Shown here in pieces: positions 1 through 12,100 of a stretch of 64,000 nucleotides of DNA; the stretch's first letter is position 1, and each line of letters begins with the position of its first letter. The notes beneath the pieces are model-generated. The model did not search any database, was not told the origin of the DNA, and saw only the letters and a program-made list of their open reading frames with translations. The stretch is from NCBI GenBank assembly GCA_030062745.1, contig CP099839.1, forward strand, positions 24,603,324 to 24,667,323. Direction: 5' to 3'. Source of the DNA: Capitulum mitella (Eukaryota; Arthropoda; Thecostraca; Pollicipedomorpha; Pollicipedidae). The position numbers were made by a program, and so were the translations under genes.

Positions 1-679
1 GCGGCCCGTCTGGCCGGACCGCGTTCGCCGACGGCTCTGACTGATGGGCTGGTATCAGCGCCGACCGGCGGCCATCAGTTACCGGGACGGCGGCCGGGCC
101 GAGCCAGCGGCCGCCATGGCCCGGCCGCGCCCGTCGGCCGCCGTCTGAGCGGCCCTGTCTGGCTGCCTCCCGTACGCCGGCTGTATGTTCGCCGTGTGAT
201 CTACGATGTGTGTCTTGTCCGTCTGTGTCCGCGTCCCGCCGCGCTCCGCGCTCCGAGCGGGCGCGGCTCGGCGCTCATGTCGCGCTGTACGTCCTGAGAT
301 GAGTTCTCGACCTACCCCCGCGTTTCTGACTGCTGTAACCCGTGCCGCGGCCGCGCGCACCGCAGCGTGGACCGGCCCCGCCGCTGCCGTCCTGTCCAGG
401 CCCCGTATCCGTTACGTTTGCGTTGGAGGCGGCGCCGGGTCGCCGGCGGGGAACAGCGGCGCAGGCGGCCGCCCGACGCCGATTGATTGCCGCCCTGTTC
501 ATTTCGGTCGACTGACCTTTTCAAGTCGGCCGTATCAATTTCGCGCTGCGGCACAGACAGAGCCGGTGTCGGCGGGCGATGATCGGCCTGAACTTGGCCG
601 CGCGCCGTCGCCGCCGGCTGCAGCTCGGCCGGCTATTTTGGCCGCGCGACGGCCGGCTCACTCCACCGCGTGTCCGCAG
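1..679 (+). other. Probable Raver intron, GC-rich
   Basis: Very GC- and CpG-rich sequence upstream of the 679/680 acceptor. Several reading frames are open on both strands because stop codons are rare in such composition. None reads as the missing first half of RRM3, which should end in phase 0 at 679. I treat it as intron; a promoter-type CpG island cannot be excluded. Confidence 0.5.
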
Positions 680-1213
680 ATCGCGCTCAAGAACGGCTCG
701 CCCCAGGACTGGGGCCTGGTGGAGTTCATGTCGGCCGAGGTGGCCGAGCGCACGCAGCACAAGATGGACGGCCACGTGCTGCGCGGCAGCCGGCTGCAGG
801 TGCACTTCTGCATGCCGGGCGTGCGCGCCATCGACATCTACATGCGCCTGCTGAACGAGGCGGCGGTCCCGCGCGCGCGCGCCGCCCTGCTGCCGGACCC
901 GCCGGCGCCGGCCGTGTACCAGCAGATGAAGAACCTCAGCCAGCAGAATCCGGCGTTCGCGCAGAACCTGCAGAACATCGTCACGTCGCAGATCAGCGAG
1001 CTGCAGCAGGAGCTGGCGCAGACGCAGGGCGGCTTCGCGGCGGCGCCGCCGCCGCCGCCGGCCGCCGCCCCGGCGCCGGCCGCCCAGCCGCGTCCACCGC
1101 CGCCGCCGCCGGCGGCGGCCGTGTTCGGCCAGCCGATGCTGTACCCGGGCGGCATGGTGGGGATGCTACCGCCGCCGCCGCCGGGCGCGCACCTTCGCCA
1201 CATGGCGCCGCCG
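680..1213 (+). CDS. Raver: Raver penultimate exon: RRM3 second half and Pro/Ala linker
   Basis: The exon opens after the acceptor TGTCCGCAG (AG at 678-679) and closes before the donor GTACGT (GT at 1214-1215). It is 534 bp, phase 0 at both ends. It starts at [16 protein letters not shown] and runs through [12 protein letters not shown] and [12 protein letters not shown], which corresponds to beta-3 to beta-4 of a Raver RRM3 and its C-terminal helix. LLPDPP follows, where vertebrate Raver has LLPEPN. A Gln-rich amphipathic stretch around 920-1030 and poly-Pro/Ala runs come next. The same frame stays open upstream to base 206, but that part reads as GC-rich intron without RRM sequence. Confidence 0.85.
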
Positions 1214-4200
1214 GTACGTACCTGTTTCGACTGCCCCGCATGTGTCTGTTCAGCCGGATCAGATGCCGGGCGTCTTGTCGGCAGTGCTGCCGCGTGTTGG
1301 TTCCGTGCAGTGGTGACGCAGATACACCGGGAAGTGTCTGGCTGGAGATCCGAAAATGGTCCGGCGGCTCTGTGCCATTTGTCACGTGGCGGGTTTGGAA
1401 TCGATGAATCATGTCGGGCAACTGGACTGTTGTGAAACGGAGGAGGTTCAGTTTGCGATATGGATGCTGCCGAACAGTTTTGTTGTACGAGACTCGAGTT
1501 TTCACAGATATTCCAGAACGTCTAGTTCTCAGTCAGAATTATGGCTGGCAGCAAATTGCGTCCCCGAAAGAGCCCATTCGTAGCCGACTTTAATTTCCGC
1601 ACGATGCACTTCTTTCGCATGTGGTGCAATTTACTTTTAGCGGGAACGTGGCGCCGCTCGGCTATATCCTTTCATTCACCCGGAAGCCTGGCTGAATTCC
1701 TGATTAACTCTCCTTCAAGCCCGGCCAATTCATGCCTCGCTGCCAGTGATTCGATTGGGATGTCGAATATCAAATACGGGGTTGCATCGGGTCTGCTCTT
1801 ACTGCCCCGTGGCCTGATGTGTTGCGTGGACAACGCCCGTCCCGAATAACCGGAGGATACCGCGACGATGGGATGCCCGGATTTTTAGTCCATAAAACTC
1901 ATCCCTCGCAGAGACTAGGATGTCACGTTGCCCGTGAACTGAGGGTGGGGAGCCGTCGTTCATGTTTGGACATTGATCACGTCGTTAGCGCGCTGTTCGG
2001 AGAAGACCCGCAACACAAAGCGCCTGATATCCGGACAGTAACCTAGGAGCAGTGCGACTAACGAGACAAACGAGGCGGCCTTTGAAGCGACCGCTGCACC
2101 GGGCGACGCGAGCGCCTGGCGCGGGGCGCCGACCAGAGGCCCGTTCCTCTGCAGGGAGCCGTCCGCTGCCGCGGGCCGTCCCTGTGCGGGGCCGGGGACG
2201 CGGTGTCCTGCCGAGGGACGGTCCCCTGTAGAAGGAGGGAGAGGCAGGGTCCGGGGGCGGCCCTGTCAGGGTGATGCCGTCTGGTGGCCGCGTAATGAAC
2301 AGCGGCCGGCCGGCCCGGTAATGGCGCCGCGATGGACGCCGCCGCCGCCGGTCGTTAGCAGATTAGATTGGCCGCTCCGGACGAAATGCCGGCGGACAGC
2401 TCGAATTAGCCGCCAGGCTCTCGACCCGGCCCGGCCCGGCTCGCTCGCTCGCCTTTCGTGCAGCGGCCGCCGCGCCGGGTCTGTCGCGTGCGGCGGTCTC
2501 CGCGCCGGGTCTGTCGCGAGCGGCGGTCTCCGCGCCGGATCTGCATTCTTGATGCTGTGTTTGCTGCGGGTTTCTAATTTCCTGTTTGGCGTGAAATACC
2601 GCCATTTTATTGGAAACTGACTTTTGTTTGTTCCTTCCTACAAATGGAACGCAATGGCTTCTGCACCTACTCTAGACTTGTCGCTGGCGTCGGTAGGATA
2701 AAGGGGGAACCCCTCAATCTTCGATGTTAACTTGACGAGTTGTTTCCAGCTGAGGTCGCCGTTCATTTATACCGCGCTGCCGTCAGCAGCATGCTGTCGT
2801 CCGGAATCGACCCGAAGCGGTGGGTTTCAACCGTCCGGTCGGGTTTTGGTGAAACTAACGTGACGGAATAATACATGCTGGTTAATGCCACAGGCAATAC
2901 CGTAATGGACTTGATTCTTGAACGTCGCGTGTGACGATGCTAGGCGTCGTGCGAGGGCGGCGGTCCGTCGACGTCCCGTCAGGGAGCGCATCGGCAGGTG
3001 CTCTGGCTCTCATCGCACCCTGCCGGCGCCGGGCGAGACATGGTACACACGGGCGGCGCCTCGCCTGCCCGTCCCTGGAACTCGTGACTGAGAGGAGTTG
3101 GCCTGACGGAGCTAGGTTTTTTTGCGATGTGGGTAGAGGCTAGGACGTTGGGTCGTGGCGCATCTGTGGACGGATCTGACAGCAGCTCTGAGTCGCGCTG
3201 GGCGGGATTCGTAGTGAGTTTTCCATGCACTGTTGTCTGCATGCTTCCCAGCCCAGGGCAGCACATGGATAGTACGATGAAATGGTGTGCAGCGGACCCC
3301 CGCTATGCACCATTCGCTGGTTGGTGTATTAGCGGAAGCTGTTCCCAGCGGTTTATAGTGTTTCTATAGCATGTTTCTGGTGGAAAATACCGTTGTATAT
3401 GGTTATGCCGCGCAGTTACTCTAAGTATATGATGTACCGCCTGTAATTGGCCCAAATGGTATCGTCCTTTTGTTTACGCCTACATGTCTTGTTTTTCCCC
3501 ATCCTTTTGGCCGGGCAAAGACCGGGCCCAATCACAGGCCTATGATATTTTTCGGCGTCTGTGATTGGCTCGCTGCGGGTAAGGGTAGGGGTGACTCAGG
3601 GGCGGTTTACATGGCTTGTAAAATTTATTTAATTCTGTATTGATATATTTGTGCATGTTTCCAGGAAGTATTACTGCATAACTACCATAAAATGCATTTG
3701 CCTGTCTCGTTGAGAAGCTTAGGTATGTAATCGGAATAACTTTGATGGTAAAAATAATGGTTTGAGGATAGCTTCGGTCTACGCGCAGATTCGCCGTATT
3801 CCCGGGGGGCGGGGGTGTCAGTGCATAACCCCGGCGAATAGCGGAGGTCCATCGTATACCTAATTAGCCGGGTCAGCAACTAATGCCAGAGAAAGCGGAA
3901 TCTCCACGGGGCTGCGTGACCCTGCACACTCGATCTGTAAAGGGTCCATAATAAAACGGGCCCAGGACGGTCTGCACCGGTCGGCCCGCAGACTCCCCGC
4001 CGCCCGGGGCAGCGCCAGTTCCGCCGTGGTCGCCGCGAGCGATAACATCCACCGGAGCTCTGTTCCCGTGCCGACATTGTTTACGTACGGCCGAACCAGC
4101 CCCACAACACGGGTGACTGCACTCGACGTGTTGTTCCACCTGGCTGAGGGCGCTTTATCTCGCCAGACGACCAGACGGAGCGGCGCATCTCGGTGTCTCC

Positions 4201-5006
4201 GTTCCGGGCGGCCGTTCGGTTTGGCGGCGACATCATGTCACGTGTGCTCCGATCAGTGCGTAAACCGGGTGGGGGTTCATGGGGTGCGGAGCCGCCCGCC
4301 GCCGTCGCTGCCGCTGCTGCCGCCGCCGCCGCCGCTGCCGTCCGCTGACCGGCCGGCCGCTCTGTTGCAGTACCTGCTGCCGGGCCTGACGCCGCCGCTG
4401 CTGGCCGGCGGGTTCGCGGCCGGCCAGCTGCTGCCGCCCGTCTCCATGGCCGGGCCGCTGCTGCCGCCGACGTCGGTGGCCGGCCAGCTGCTGCCGCCGG
4501 CGTCGGTGGCCGGCTCGCTGATGCTGCCGCCGCCGGCCGTGCCGTTCCTGCCGCCGCCGCCGCAGGCGCTGCAGGCCGACCCCGTCAGCCAGGTGAGCGA
4601 CGAGCTGCAGAACACCATCTCGTCGCTGATGAACAAGGCGCAGGGCCTGCACCAGCTGCTGGCGCTGGTCAACGGCCAGAAGGCGGCGGCGACGGCGGCG
4701 GCGCCTGCGCCGGCCGTGCCGCTGCCGCCCACGCCGCCGGCCGAGGACGCCTCCCAGTACGTGGGCTCGCTGCTGCAGGCGCTGCAGAGCGCGCAGGCCA
4801 AGGCGGCCGTGTCGGCGGCGCCGGCGGCGTTCGCGGCGCCCAGCCCGCTGGCCGGCTCGCCGGTGACGCCGCAGGGCCAGAAGCGCAAGTACCACCACCT
4901 GCTGCCGTCGCCGGAGCCGTCGCCCGAGACGGACTTCGTCGGCCAGCACTCGCAGGGGCTCGGCGGGCACTACGCCGAGACCTACCTCAAGCGGAAGCGG
5001 TACTAG
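680..5006 (+). CDS. Raver: Raver (PTB-binding ribonucleoprotein), 3' part of gene, two exons
   Basis: Raver proteins are nuclear/cytoplasmic adaptors with three RRM domains and a long low-complexity tail; they bind PTB and help control alternative splicing. The window holds the last two exons, 680-1213 and 4371-5006, joined in phase 0 across a GTACGT donor and a TCTGTTGCAG acceptor. The first exon carries the second half of RRM3, including an RNP1-like [15 protein letters not shown] and LQVHFCMPG. The second ends in a tail with [23 protein letters not shown] and YLKRKRY, which matches the conserved end of vertebrate Raver1/2. RRM1, RRM2 and the first half of RRM3 must lie left of the window. 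The middle is Ala/Pro/Leu-rich; I see no clear SLLGxPP PTB-binding motif in the visible part. The gene is convergent with WDR4. Identity rests on remembered family sequence and is strong for the C-terminus. Confidence 0.87.
2461..2545 (+). repeat. 30-bp tandem repeat, about 2.8 copies
   Basis: Units start at 2461, 2491 and 2521 and share CGCGCCGGGTCTGTCGCG; the third decays after CCGCGCCGGATCTG. It lies in the Raver intron. Confidence 0.8.
3528..3568. repeat. Inverted repeat with 10-bp arms
   Basis: CCAATCACAG at 3528-3537 is the exact reverse complement of CTGTGATTGG at 3559-3568, with a 21-bp spacer. Both arms contain CCAAT/ATTGG boxes. Confidence 0.75.
4371..5006 (+). CDS. Raver: Raver last exon with conserved C-terminal tail
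   Basis: The exon begins directly after CTGTTGCAG and ends at the TAG of 5004-5006, in the phase expected from 1213. It encodes YLLPGLTPP, then three tandem 10-residue repeats of the LLPPxSVAG type (4425-4514), a helical Gln/Leu segment around [13 protein letters not shown], and the basic tail. [16 protein letters not shown] and [13 protein letters not shown] are the diagnostic parts. Codon third positions are almost entirely G or C. The frame is open upstream to 4026, but that stretch has no Raver-like content and lies before a good acceptor. Confidence 0.9.
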   Translation, partial: YLLPGLTPPLLAGGFAAGQLLPPVSMAGPLLPPTSVAGQLLPPASVAGSLMLPPPAVPFLPPPPQALQADPVSQVSDELQNTISSLMNKAQGLHQLLALVNGQKAAATAAAPAPAVPLPPTPPAEDASQYVGSLLQALQSAQAKAAVSAAPAAFAAPSPLAGSPVTPQGQKRKYHHLLPSPEPSPETDFVGQHSQGLGGHYAETYLKRKRY

Positions 5007-6037
5007 CGCCGCTGCCCGCCTGGCCCCGCGTGGCCTCCGCCGGCCGGGCCGCCCGCGCCGTCGGTCGGCCCTTCGGCGGCGGCGGAGTCGGAGCCCCCCG
5101 CTGTCTGTCTGTTTGTTTGTCTGTCCCCCCTACCCCGTCCGTCGACCCGACTGTTCGTTGGCCAGCCCGTTTCCTGTCGCACGCGCCCTACGCCATCCCG
5201 ACGTGCGGCCAGACCTCCAACTTAATTGGGTGCCTTTGGTAAGAGGCTTTCAAGAGATTAACTCCCGTCTTCGTGAGCTGATCACGTGGGCGCCCGGAAT
5301 CAAGGCGAGTTGCTATCAGGTGATAGTAGGTAGGGATACACCGCACCCGGCGCGATTTGGAAATTGTCCGCGTTGGTGCTGGGAGGTTCCATTTTGTACA
5401 TATGCCTGGTTTGTGGCATGTCACCGGTACCTGCAACAAGGCAATTACCCGTCTCGCTGGCCTCCGCGTTGCGGTCCTTTCTGCGTGTGTGCGAAGATTT
5501 TGTTACGTCGCCCGTGGGCATTTTACTTGGCTGCTGGTGTGCTCGGACTTTTGCCGTTGACGACAGTTTGTTAACGCAGGTGTACATGCATGATCTCATC
5601 TTGTGAGGTGGGTGACACTCGGCGCTGGGCATTCTGAGCGGCGGCCGCAGCCGGCCGGTCGAGAGGACCAATGTGGCGCTGGGCGCGCGCGTCGCCCGCT
5701 GCGCGTCCGGCTTCGGACGCGAGAGCGGCCGCCGGCCGCCGACCGATATCAAACTCCGGCTGGACGCGCGCCGCGCGAGGCGTCTTTTGTAGCGGACGGC
5801 CGCCGGCCGGTCCCCTGTACATACGCTGCCGTCCAGACGCGGGCGGCGCCCGGTGTTGCGCGTGCCGCGCTGTCCGTGCCGGCGTGCCAATATATATATA
5901 CTCAGCCCCGCCTTCCGGCCTCTCTCTCTCTGTCCGCCTGCGTCTGAGCGAGTGTGGGAGGAGCGCGGTCGCCCGCGGGCGGCTTCCGCCGGCCGCCGGC
6001 GGCGGCTCGAACGACACGCGACAGCACGGGACGGACC
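5007..6037. other. Convergent intergenic region between Raver and WDR4
   Basis: Holds the Raver 3' UTR and, at 5640-6037, a CpG-rich stretch downstream of WDR4. I see no AATAAA or ATTAAA on the plus strand after the Raver stop, so its polyadenylation site is not assigned. A TA run at 5890-5901 is the only other landmark. Confidence 0.6.
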
Positions 6038-6043
6038 TTTATT
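6038..6043 (-). terminator. WDR4 poly(A) signal overlapping the stop codon
   Basis: On the minus strand the last codon and stop read GAATAAAGG, so the TAA stop lies inside a canonical AATAAA. No other AATAAA is visible in the following few hundred bases, so this may be the functional signal and the 3' UTR may be only tens of bases long. Confidence 0.5.
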
Positions 6044-6193
6044 CCGACGACGTTCTCCGCCGTTTCGGCGAGCTCTCTTCCACGTCTTTCTTTCCCGTCT
6101 TGAGTCTTTCCTCCTTTTTGCTCATGTAGTCGGAGACGTTGTCGAACCACTGCTTGAAGAGCCAGTCGACCCGCTCCGGGACCTCGAACGTCC
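6039..6193 (-). CDS. WDR4: WDR4 exon H: C-terminal helix and basic tail
   Basis: Begins after CGACTGTTGCAG. Joined to exon G it reads KGTFEVPERVDWLFKQWFDN, followed by VSDYMSKKEERLKTGKKD and a basic SPKRRRTSSE tail. The FDNVxxYxxKKEERL block is the signature of the WDR4 C-terminus. The TAA stop occupies 6041-6039. Confidence 0.92.
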
Positions 6194-9100
6194 CTGCAAC
6201 AGTCGCCGGTTGTCACGCGGTGTTTGTCACGGGCCCCGCCCGCGCCTGCTGCCGGGACGGCGAACAAGCTGAGCGGCGCCGAAGGGGACCCCGACGCCGG
6301 GGGTGGCTTATCTGCGGCAGAAGTCCAACGTCGCGGGCACCAGATAGCATGCACAATGCCGTCTATGTGTGCGCATGCTTGACACGAGCGGCGAAATCAC
6401 AATGGGCGCTGAACCGAACTGGCCACAGCACAGCGCCGCGCTACTGCTCACCACCGCGAGGCGACTCACACGTCATCGCGGACCGTCCCCAGCGGGCCCC
6501 CGTCCCACCGGCTCACCTGCGCTCTCGCCCGCCCCAGAAACGTACCCTTCAGCTGGGTCCAGAGGCCGGCGGCGGCGGCCGTGAGCCGGTCGGCCGGCAG
6601 CGGGTCGGGCAGCACGCCGCGCGCGTCGGCGGCAAACGCGGCCAGCGGCTGCGCCGGGTCCGGCCGCAGCACGAACAGCCGCCCGGCGGCGGCCGCCAGC
6701 GCCCAGGGCGCCGCCGCCAGACGCAGCGGCGCCAGCGGCGTCAGCGAGTCGGCGCCCACCGCGAACACCGGCAGACTGCTGCGGCTGCGGCGGCGGCCGA
6801 GGTCAGCTGGCGCCCCGGGGCGGTGGCGTCACCGGCAGACTGACGGAGGCTGGGCTCCGGCGCAGACGTAACAGTGACTACGCACAGGCACGGACAGTGA
6901 CTGGGAGGGACAGGACACAACAGAACGGACGCTGAGGCATGTCAGTGATCGGCTACCTACATTTGGGAGCGCTCACTGGCACCACGCCACACGACTGGAC
7001 CCGGTCCGACACAAGACAGCGACTGCATAACGCCCAGACACAGCAACACGACCGGATGCCAGCACGAGACATCGACCAGGCATACCGTTAATATTATCCG
7101 GTGCCGTGTGATCCACGAAATGGATGTTGCGACATCGACATGAGACTGAATTATAGCGCACGTGCATGTCAGAAATCTGATACGTTTGCGACGACATTGT
7201 GAAAAATTAGCTTTGCAGCAACAACAAAGCAGGAACCGAAATTGACTAGCAACGCGACATGGTAATGACACCGACACGCCATTACGACACCGAACGGAGT
7301 TTTGTACGCTACAGAACTTCTACTGCATGCAACACTTCGGAGGCACACCTGCACTTCACCAATCCTTGCCGAGTCACAGTCGGTAATGACAATGGGCATT
7401 CAAATGCCAACTCATCATTGTAACATGGCTTGATTATGTATATAAGACAAACCTCAAGAAATGCACATACATAGCATTCTACACACAAGTATGCATCCAG
7501 TAAAGCTGACGACCAGTATGACCATACGGCCATTCGTGAGCCAGACTTGTGACTCCTGTGATATTCATCAACCACAACATGTATCTTCCATCACTCTTCT
7601 GCGCAGCTGCCGTGTCGTCGTTTCGACGCAGACTGCGTCCGCTAACCGTCCCGAGGACATTTTCAATCGCATGAGAGTATTTATTGAGATGAAGCGCTAC
7701 TGCATTAGTTAATAAACCCCAAGCGCAGTGCCGTGAACGTTGGTCAGTACTGCATACCCCGGTGATATAAATACAGAGCTGAACGGCAGTCGTGTGTCGC
7801 ACCCTGACAGGGCACAGCTGACCGGCCAGGCCGGCGCCACCCGTCTCAGGCGGGCCGACGGATTCGACGCCGGGACCGACCGCCTCGAGCCAAGGCCGCG
7901 GACGCTCGACAACGGACAACACTCAAACAGCTGACGCAATTCACCAGTTTAAGATGGACGACGTCGCCACTGCGTCAATATCCGTGGTATTTAGTTGACA
8001 GAGCAAGGTCCGGGAAACCGGCCACGACTGTCGGCACAAAAATGCAGCGTCCGTCCTCTATCAGCTGGCACCACTTGTGTGCCACCCAATAATATCATCG
8101 TCAGACCACCGAGAGAACACGGTCCGGCGGCTCTGCCCACGCACACCTGCTGCAGAGATGACCGAACCTAGTTCCCAGTCGTTTAAGGCGTGCAGCGACT
8201 GAATGTTCGTTCAGTACGACAAAGCCACTTGAAGACACAAGAGAAGAAAGATATAGATTCACAGTGTAACCAATAAAGCTGCTGTCACCAATAACGCTGC
8301 AAGAGAAAACACGCTTAGACATTCCCGCAAAGATGATCCCTTCAGATCCCTTGAAAGACCCCTTGAAACAGCTGACAAGAATACTCTGGCCATACTTCCA
8401 ATAGCTGCCTTGCCCCACAGACGACGACACCAAGTACAGAGCCTATCACAGAGCCAGGCGGTCATTCCAACAGTCCGGGCGCTGAATTAATGAAACTGGA
8501 GCGTTCGTTCCCGTTCGGGGCTGCGGCAAACTGCCGGCGGCGAGGCTGCGGGCCGATCTCGGCGGGCGATAACATCTAAATGCTATCCGAATGTCGACTA
8601 CATGCACATGGATCCGCCGGCTTCCGACATTAGCCGGAAGCCGCCCGACGGCAGCAGATCGGCGAATATGGCGCCGCCACGGACGCCGGCGCGGACGGCG
8701 CGAGGCAGAGCAGCCCGCGAAGCAGAGGCCGAGCCACGGGCGGGTTCAGACGTGGCAGTATGACGCCGTGTGACGCCACAGCAGACACGGGGACAGAGTC
8801 GACGAGGCAGGTTCCATCCTGGCCCTCTACCACGGCTGAAAACTCGTCGGGCAGGCCTCACCGCAACTGCGTCATATTTCTACGTTTCTTTGAAAATTGG
8901 CCATTACGTGTGCCTGATATCGATGCGGAAGTCGTCGAGCGTGATGCACACGGGCTCGTCTAATATCATGGAACAGCATCAGCAGCAAGCTTGCAATACG
9001 AGCACCATCCAGTGTTTGAGCTCAATTCCAGCAAGAATCTCTTGAACTACTCATTTTGCCATTATTTAGTGTCATCCAGACCGAACGTAATCCCGGAGGC

Positions 9101-12100
9101 TGAACTCCAGACAGCCGTGGTGTCTCGGCGCATTCAGGCACGGGCCAGGCCTCGTCACCCAAGTACTCGCCCCCGCCGGCGGCCATTCGCTTGCGACGCC
9201 GGCCGATTCCGGCTTCTCCACGCCCGGCGGACTCCGGCCATGACTAGGTAATTCGACCCGAGCTGGGCCGGCGCAGCGGTCCGGCGGAACGTCCCCCCCC
9301 CCCCGGCAACGACGCACCGCGCGACGGAGAAGGGCGACTTCGGGCGTCGTCTCTCCATTACTCATGGAGTCACTTTTCCCGGAATAAGGCGGCCCTTAAT
9401 TGCTCTCCGCGCCGAAGCGCCGGGAGATGGATATTTAAAACCAGGCCGCCCCGGGCGCCATTAATGCGGCGGCGACGCGTTCCTCGAAGCCGGGAAGTGG
9501 TCCGCACTGGACCAGGTAGCTGCGAGGATGGGATGGAACGTCGGCGCAGTGGCTGTGATGGACCACTTCCGACTTTCCGACGCCTGGAATTAATCTGACC
9601 ATATCAGCTAGCAGTGTTTCAATGCCAAGTCTTAGCATGTTTGTAGCGCATTAATGCAGCAACAGCGCATGCAGCTCAGACAAAGAAGCAGGCAAATGTC
9701 TTACGTAATGAAAATTTTAGAGATCCGCAAACGCCTGTTATCAGGTATATTCGAGCTCCCAGCAATATTTGTGATGGAAAGGCCTACCCCATATTAGTAT
9801 AGCGAGCCACATCACTTTTCGCTGACAGCTTGCTACAATGTCCCCTTGAAAACGTTTGCGATATCCACGTGTATTTCACCCGCCTGGCTACCACATGAAG
9901 GCCCATATCCATATTCATGGGCGCACTCTAACACCGTTTGAAGAAAATTTATGCATGGTAATCCCTTCCCGACTGGCCAATGTTCCCATAAATTCACTAC
10001 TGGCCAACGGTAATAACTACGCAATACCGCAGCACTAACACGCAAGGGCGCGGAAAGCGTGGGGAAGCTGCCCCCCCCCCCCGCCTTTTTGAAATTTAAT
10101 ATTGGCCCTATGGACATGGATCGAAAAGAAGTGACCCAAACTGCTCTTTTGCCCCCCCCAAGCGCCCCCCATCCCCACCCCCAAATGTGGAGCTCCCGCG
10201 CCCCTGCTGACACGTAACCCTGCTGAAAAAGTCGAGCTACTTACATGGACCGTTCCACCTTCATTACGTGTTTTGAGCCGAGACGGTGAAGTTGTAAATC
10301 ATGGAAATCAAACTCATTTCGGATACATGTTGTCTAAACATTCTACGAACATGGGGTTAACAAGGATTTCGCACGATCTGTGTGGCGCACGATTTATGGC
10401 TGTTGCATGACGACCACATGACATTCACAGCAAACCCTGCTAAGTTTGCTGGCCATAAAAGAACAGCGCTCAATCAAGTGGCTTGAACAATGATCACGCT
10501 TTGATTGGCCCCTTGTGTTCGGCAGACAGCGAAATTCGCCGCTGAAACAAAGAGGTAACAACGCTTTATGATGCCTGTCATCCTCACATATGACCCAAGC
10601 CTTAACTCGACGACCATTAAAACAAATGTTCAGATCGTCGCCAGGACTCGGTTCTCGGTATCAAATCCGTTCCTGTTGCCAGAAAACCATATTACATCAT
10701 TGTCGACTGTTCTAGAACTTGACCTAGTTAATTAATTCTCGAGTTATTGAATTCTGACGCCTCCAGACATGTCTCGGATAACTGATTCCTGAAAGTATTA
10801 AATCCGTTTTTGTTCCCAGAAAACCATCTTACGTCACTGTCAACTGTTCCAGAACCTGACCTAGCTGATGCTAACTTTTCGGGCCGCATGAATTTGTTTC
10901 TGAAGCGTCGATCAAGGTGGAACATTTCATTTATAGGGTCATTACGTGACGAAGTATGCAATACGTCTCGAATAAAGCCGGTGCTGGCAGCCAAAACCTT
11001 CAACCAAACGTGATCAACTGGAAGCTTGCTAAGTTACAAGATAACATTTCCACAAGAGCAGAAGGCAATAATGAGGCGTGGTTGCATCAGTAAAAGTGTC
11101 ATATTAGCCGGAGATGGTTTAAGAACGGCCACGTAATCCGATGCCTTCACACTGCTTTCAGAAGACGCTCTCCAAACACCAAAGCAGATCGCATACTCAA
11201 TGGCATTTTGTGGGACAAGTGTTGATGGAATCAGTCAAAATTTTTCCATATGCAATGAATCCATGTACAATTTATTCAACCTGAACAGACACCTATCCCC
11301 ACCCTACCACATGCAAAGGATCAGGAAGCGGCGGTGCCTCTACTGTTTTTATTATTTTACTTTTTTATTTGTAATGGAGACATTAATTCGAAAAACCCGA
11401 AACAATACCGTAGCCGTAATGTTTCTCGGTCCACTTGGAAATACACATGTATCGAAACAAGACATCACCTCTCGGATCAGACGACGCATGGCGTACTTTC
11501 AGAACGTCTGTAACATGCGAGTCGCAAATGTTCAGCAGGAAAAAAAATTATTAGCGGCATAACTCATTCCACATTTTCAGGGAGATTAATGGCACATGCG
11601 ACCGAAAGAACAAAAAAAAATGGAGTGCCTCATTATATCTCCAGCAACCAAGCGCTTAGTATACTGGAACGTTTGAATATAAAAAGGCTGAAGAAAATTA
11701 CTTACTTGTATACCTGGACGACAAGCAAACAGCTACCGTCCGTCTCCACCGCAACAACATTCGTCACTGCCACCTTCTGGGAATCTTCTGAACTGCTACT
11801 TTCATCCTCAGCCACCGAGCTGCACGCCAAATGCTGACCAGTCGAGGGGTCCCACAGCCGTACAGTCATGTCCTGAGTGAAAATCAATGACATCGTTCAT
11901 AGCATCGGCAGGATTAAAATTGTCAAACAACCGTGGATGAAAACTGAACTTGGCTACGTTGCGTCTCCCATGGTTTTTTTTGCGGCACAGCTGCGGTAAT
12001 GCACAATCCTTCAAAACACCCTCTGACTGTGGAAGATCCAAGCACCAAGAGCGAATGTTCCCCGAAAACCCCTCAAACCACGCGCAGCACTAACTTTCCA

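Larger units (their letters stand above)
1214..4370 (+). other. Raver intron, 3.2 kb
   Basis: Phases match directly across this gap, so no extra exon is needed. It holds a CpG-rich patch at about 2070-2560 with a short 30-bp tandem repeat, a 10-bp inverted repeat at 3528-3568, and otherwise unremarkable mixed sequence. Confidence 0.7.

Noticed and set aside
206..679. Open frame upstream of the Raver RRM3 exon
   Set aside because: It is continuous with the exon but reads as Arg/Ala/Pro low complexity, and a good acceptor lies at 678-679. GC-rich intron sequence rarely contains stops.
4026..4370. Open frame upstream of the last Raver exon, starting with an ATG
   Set aside because: No Raver-like content and it ends at a strong polypyrimidine acceptor whose phase matches the previous exon.
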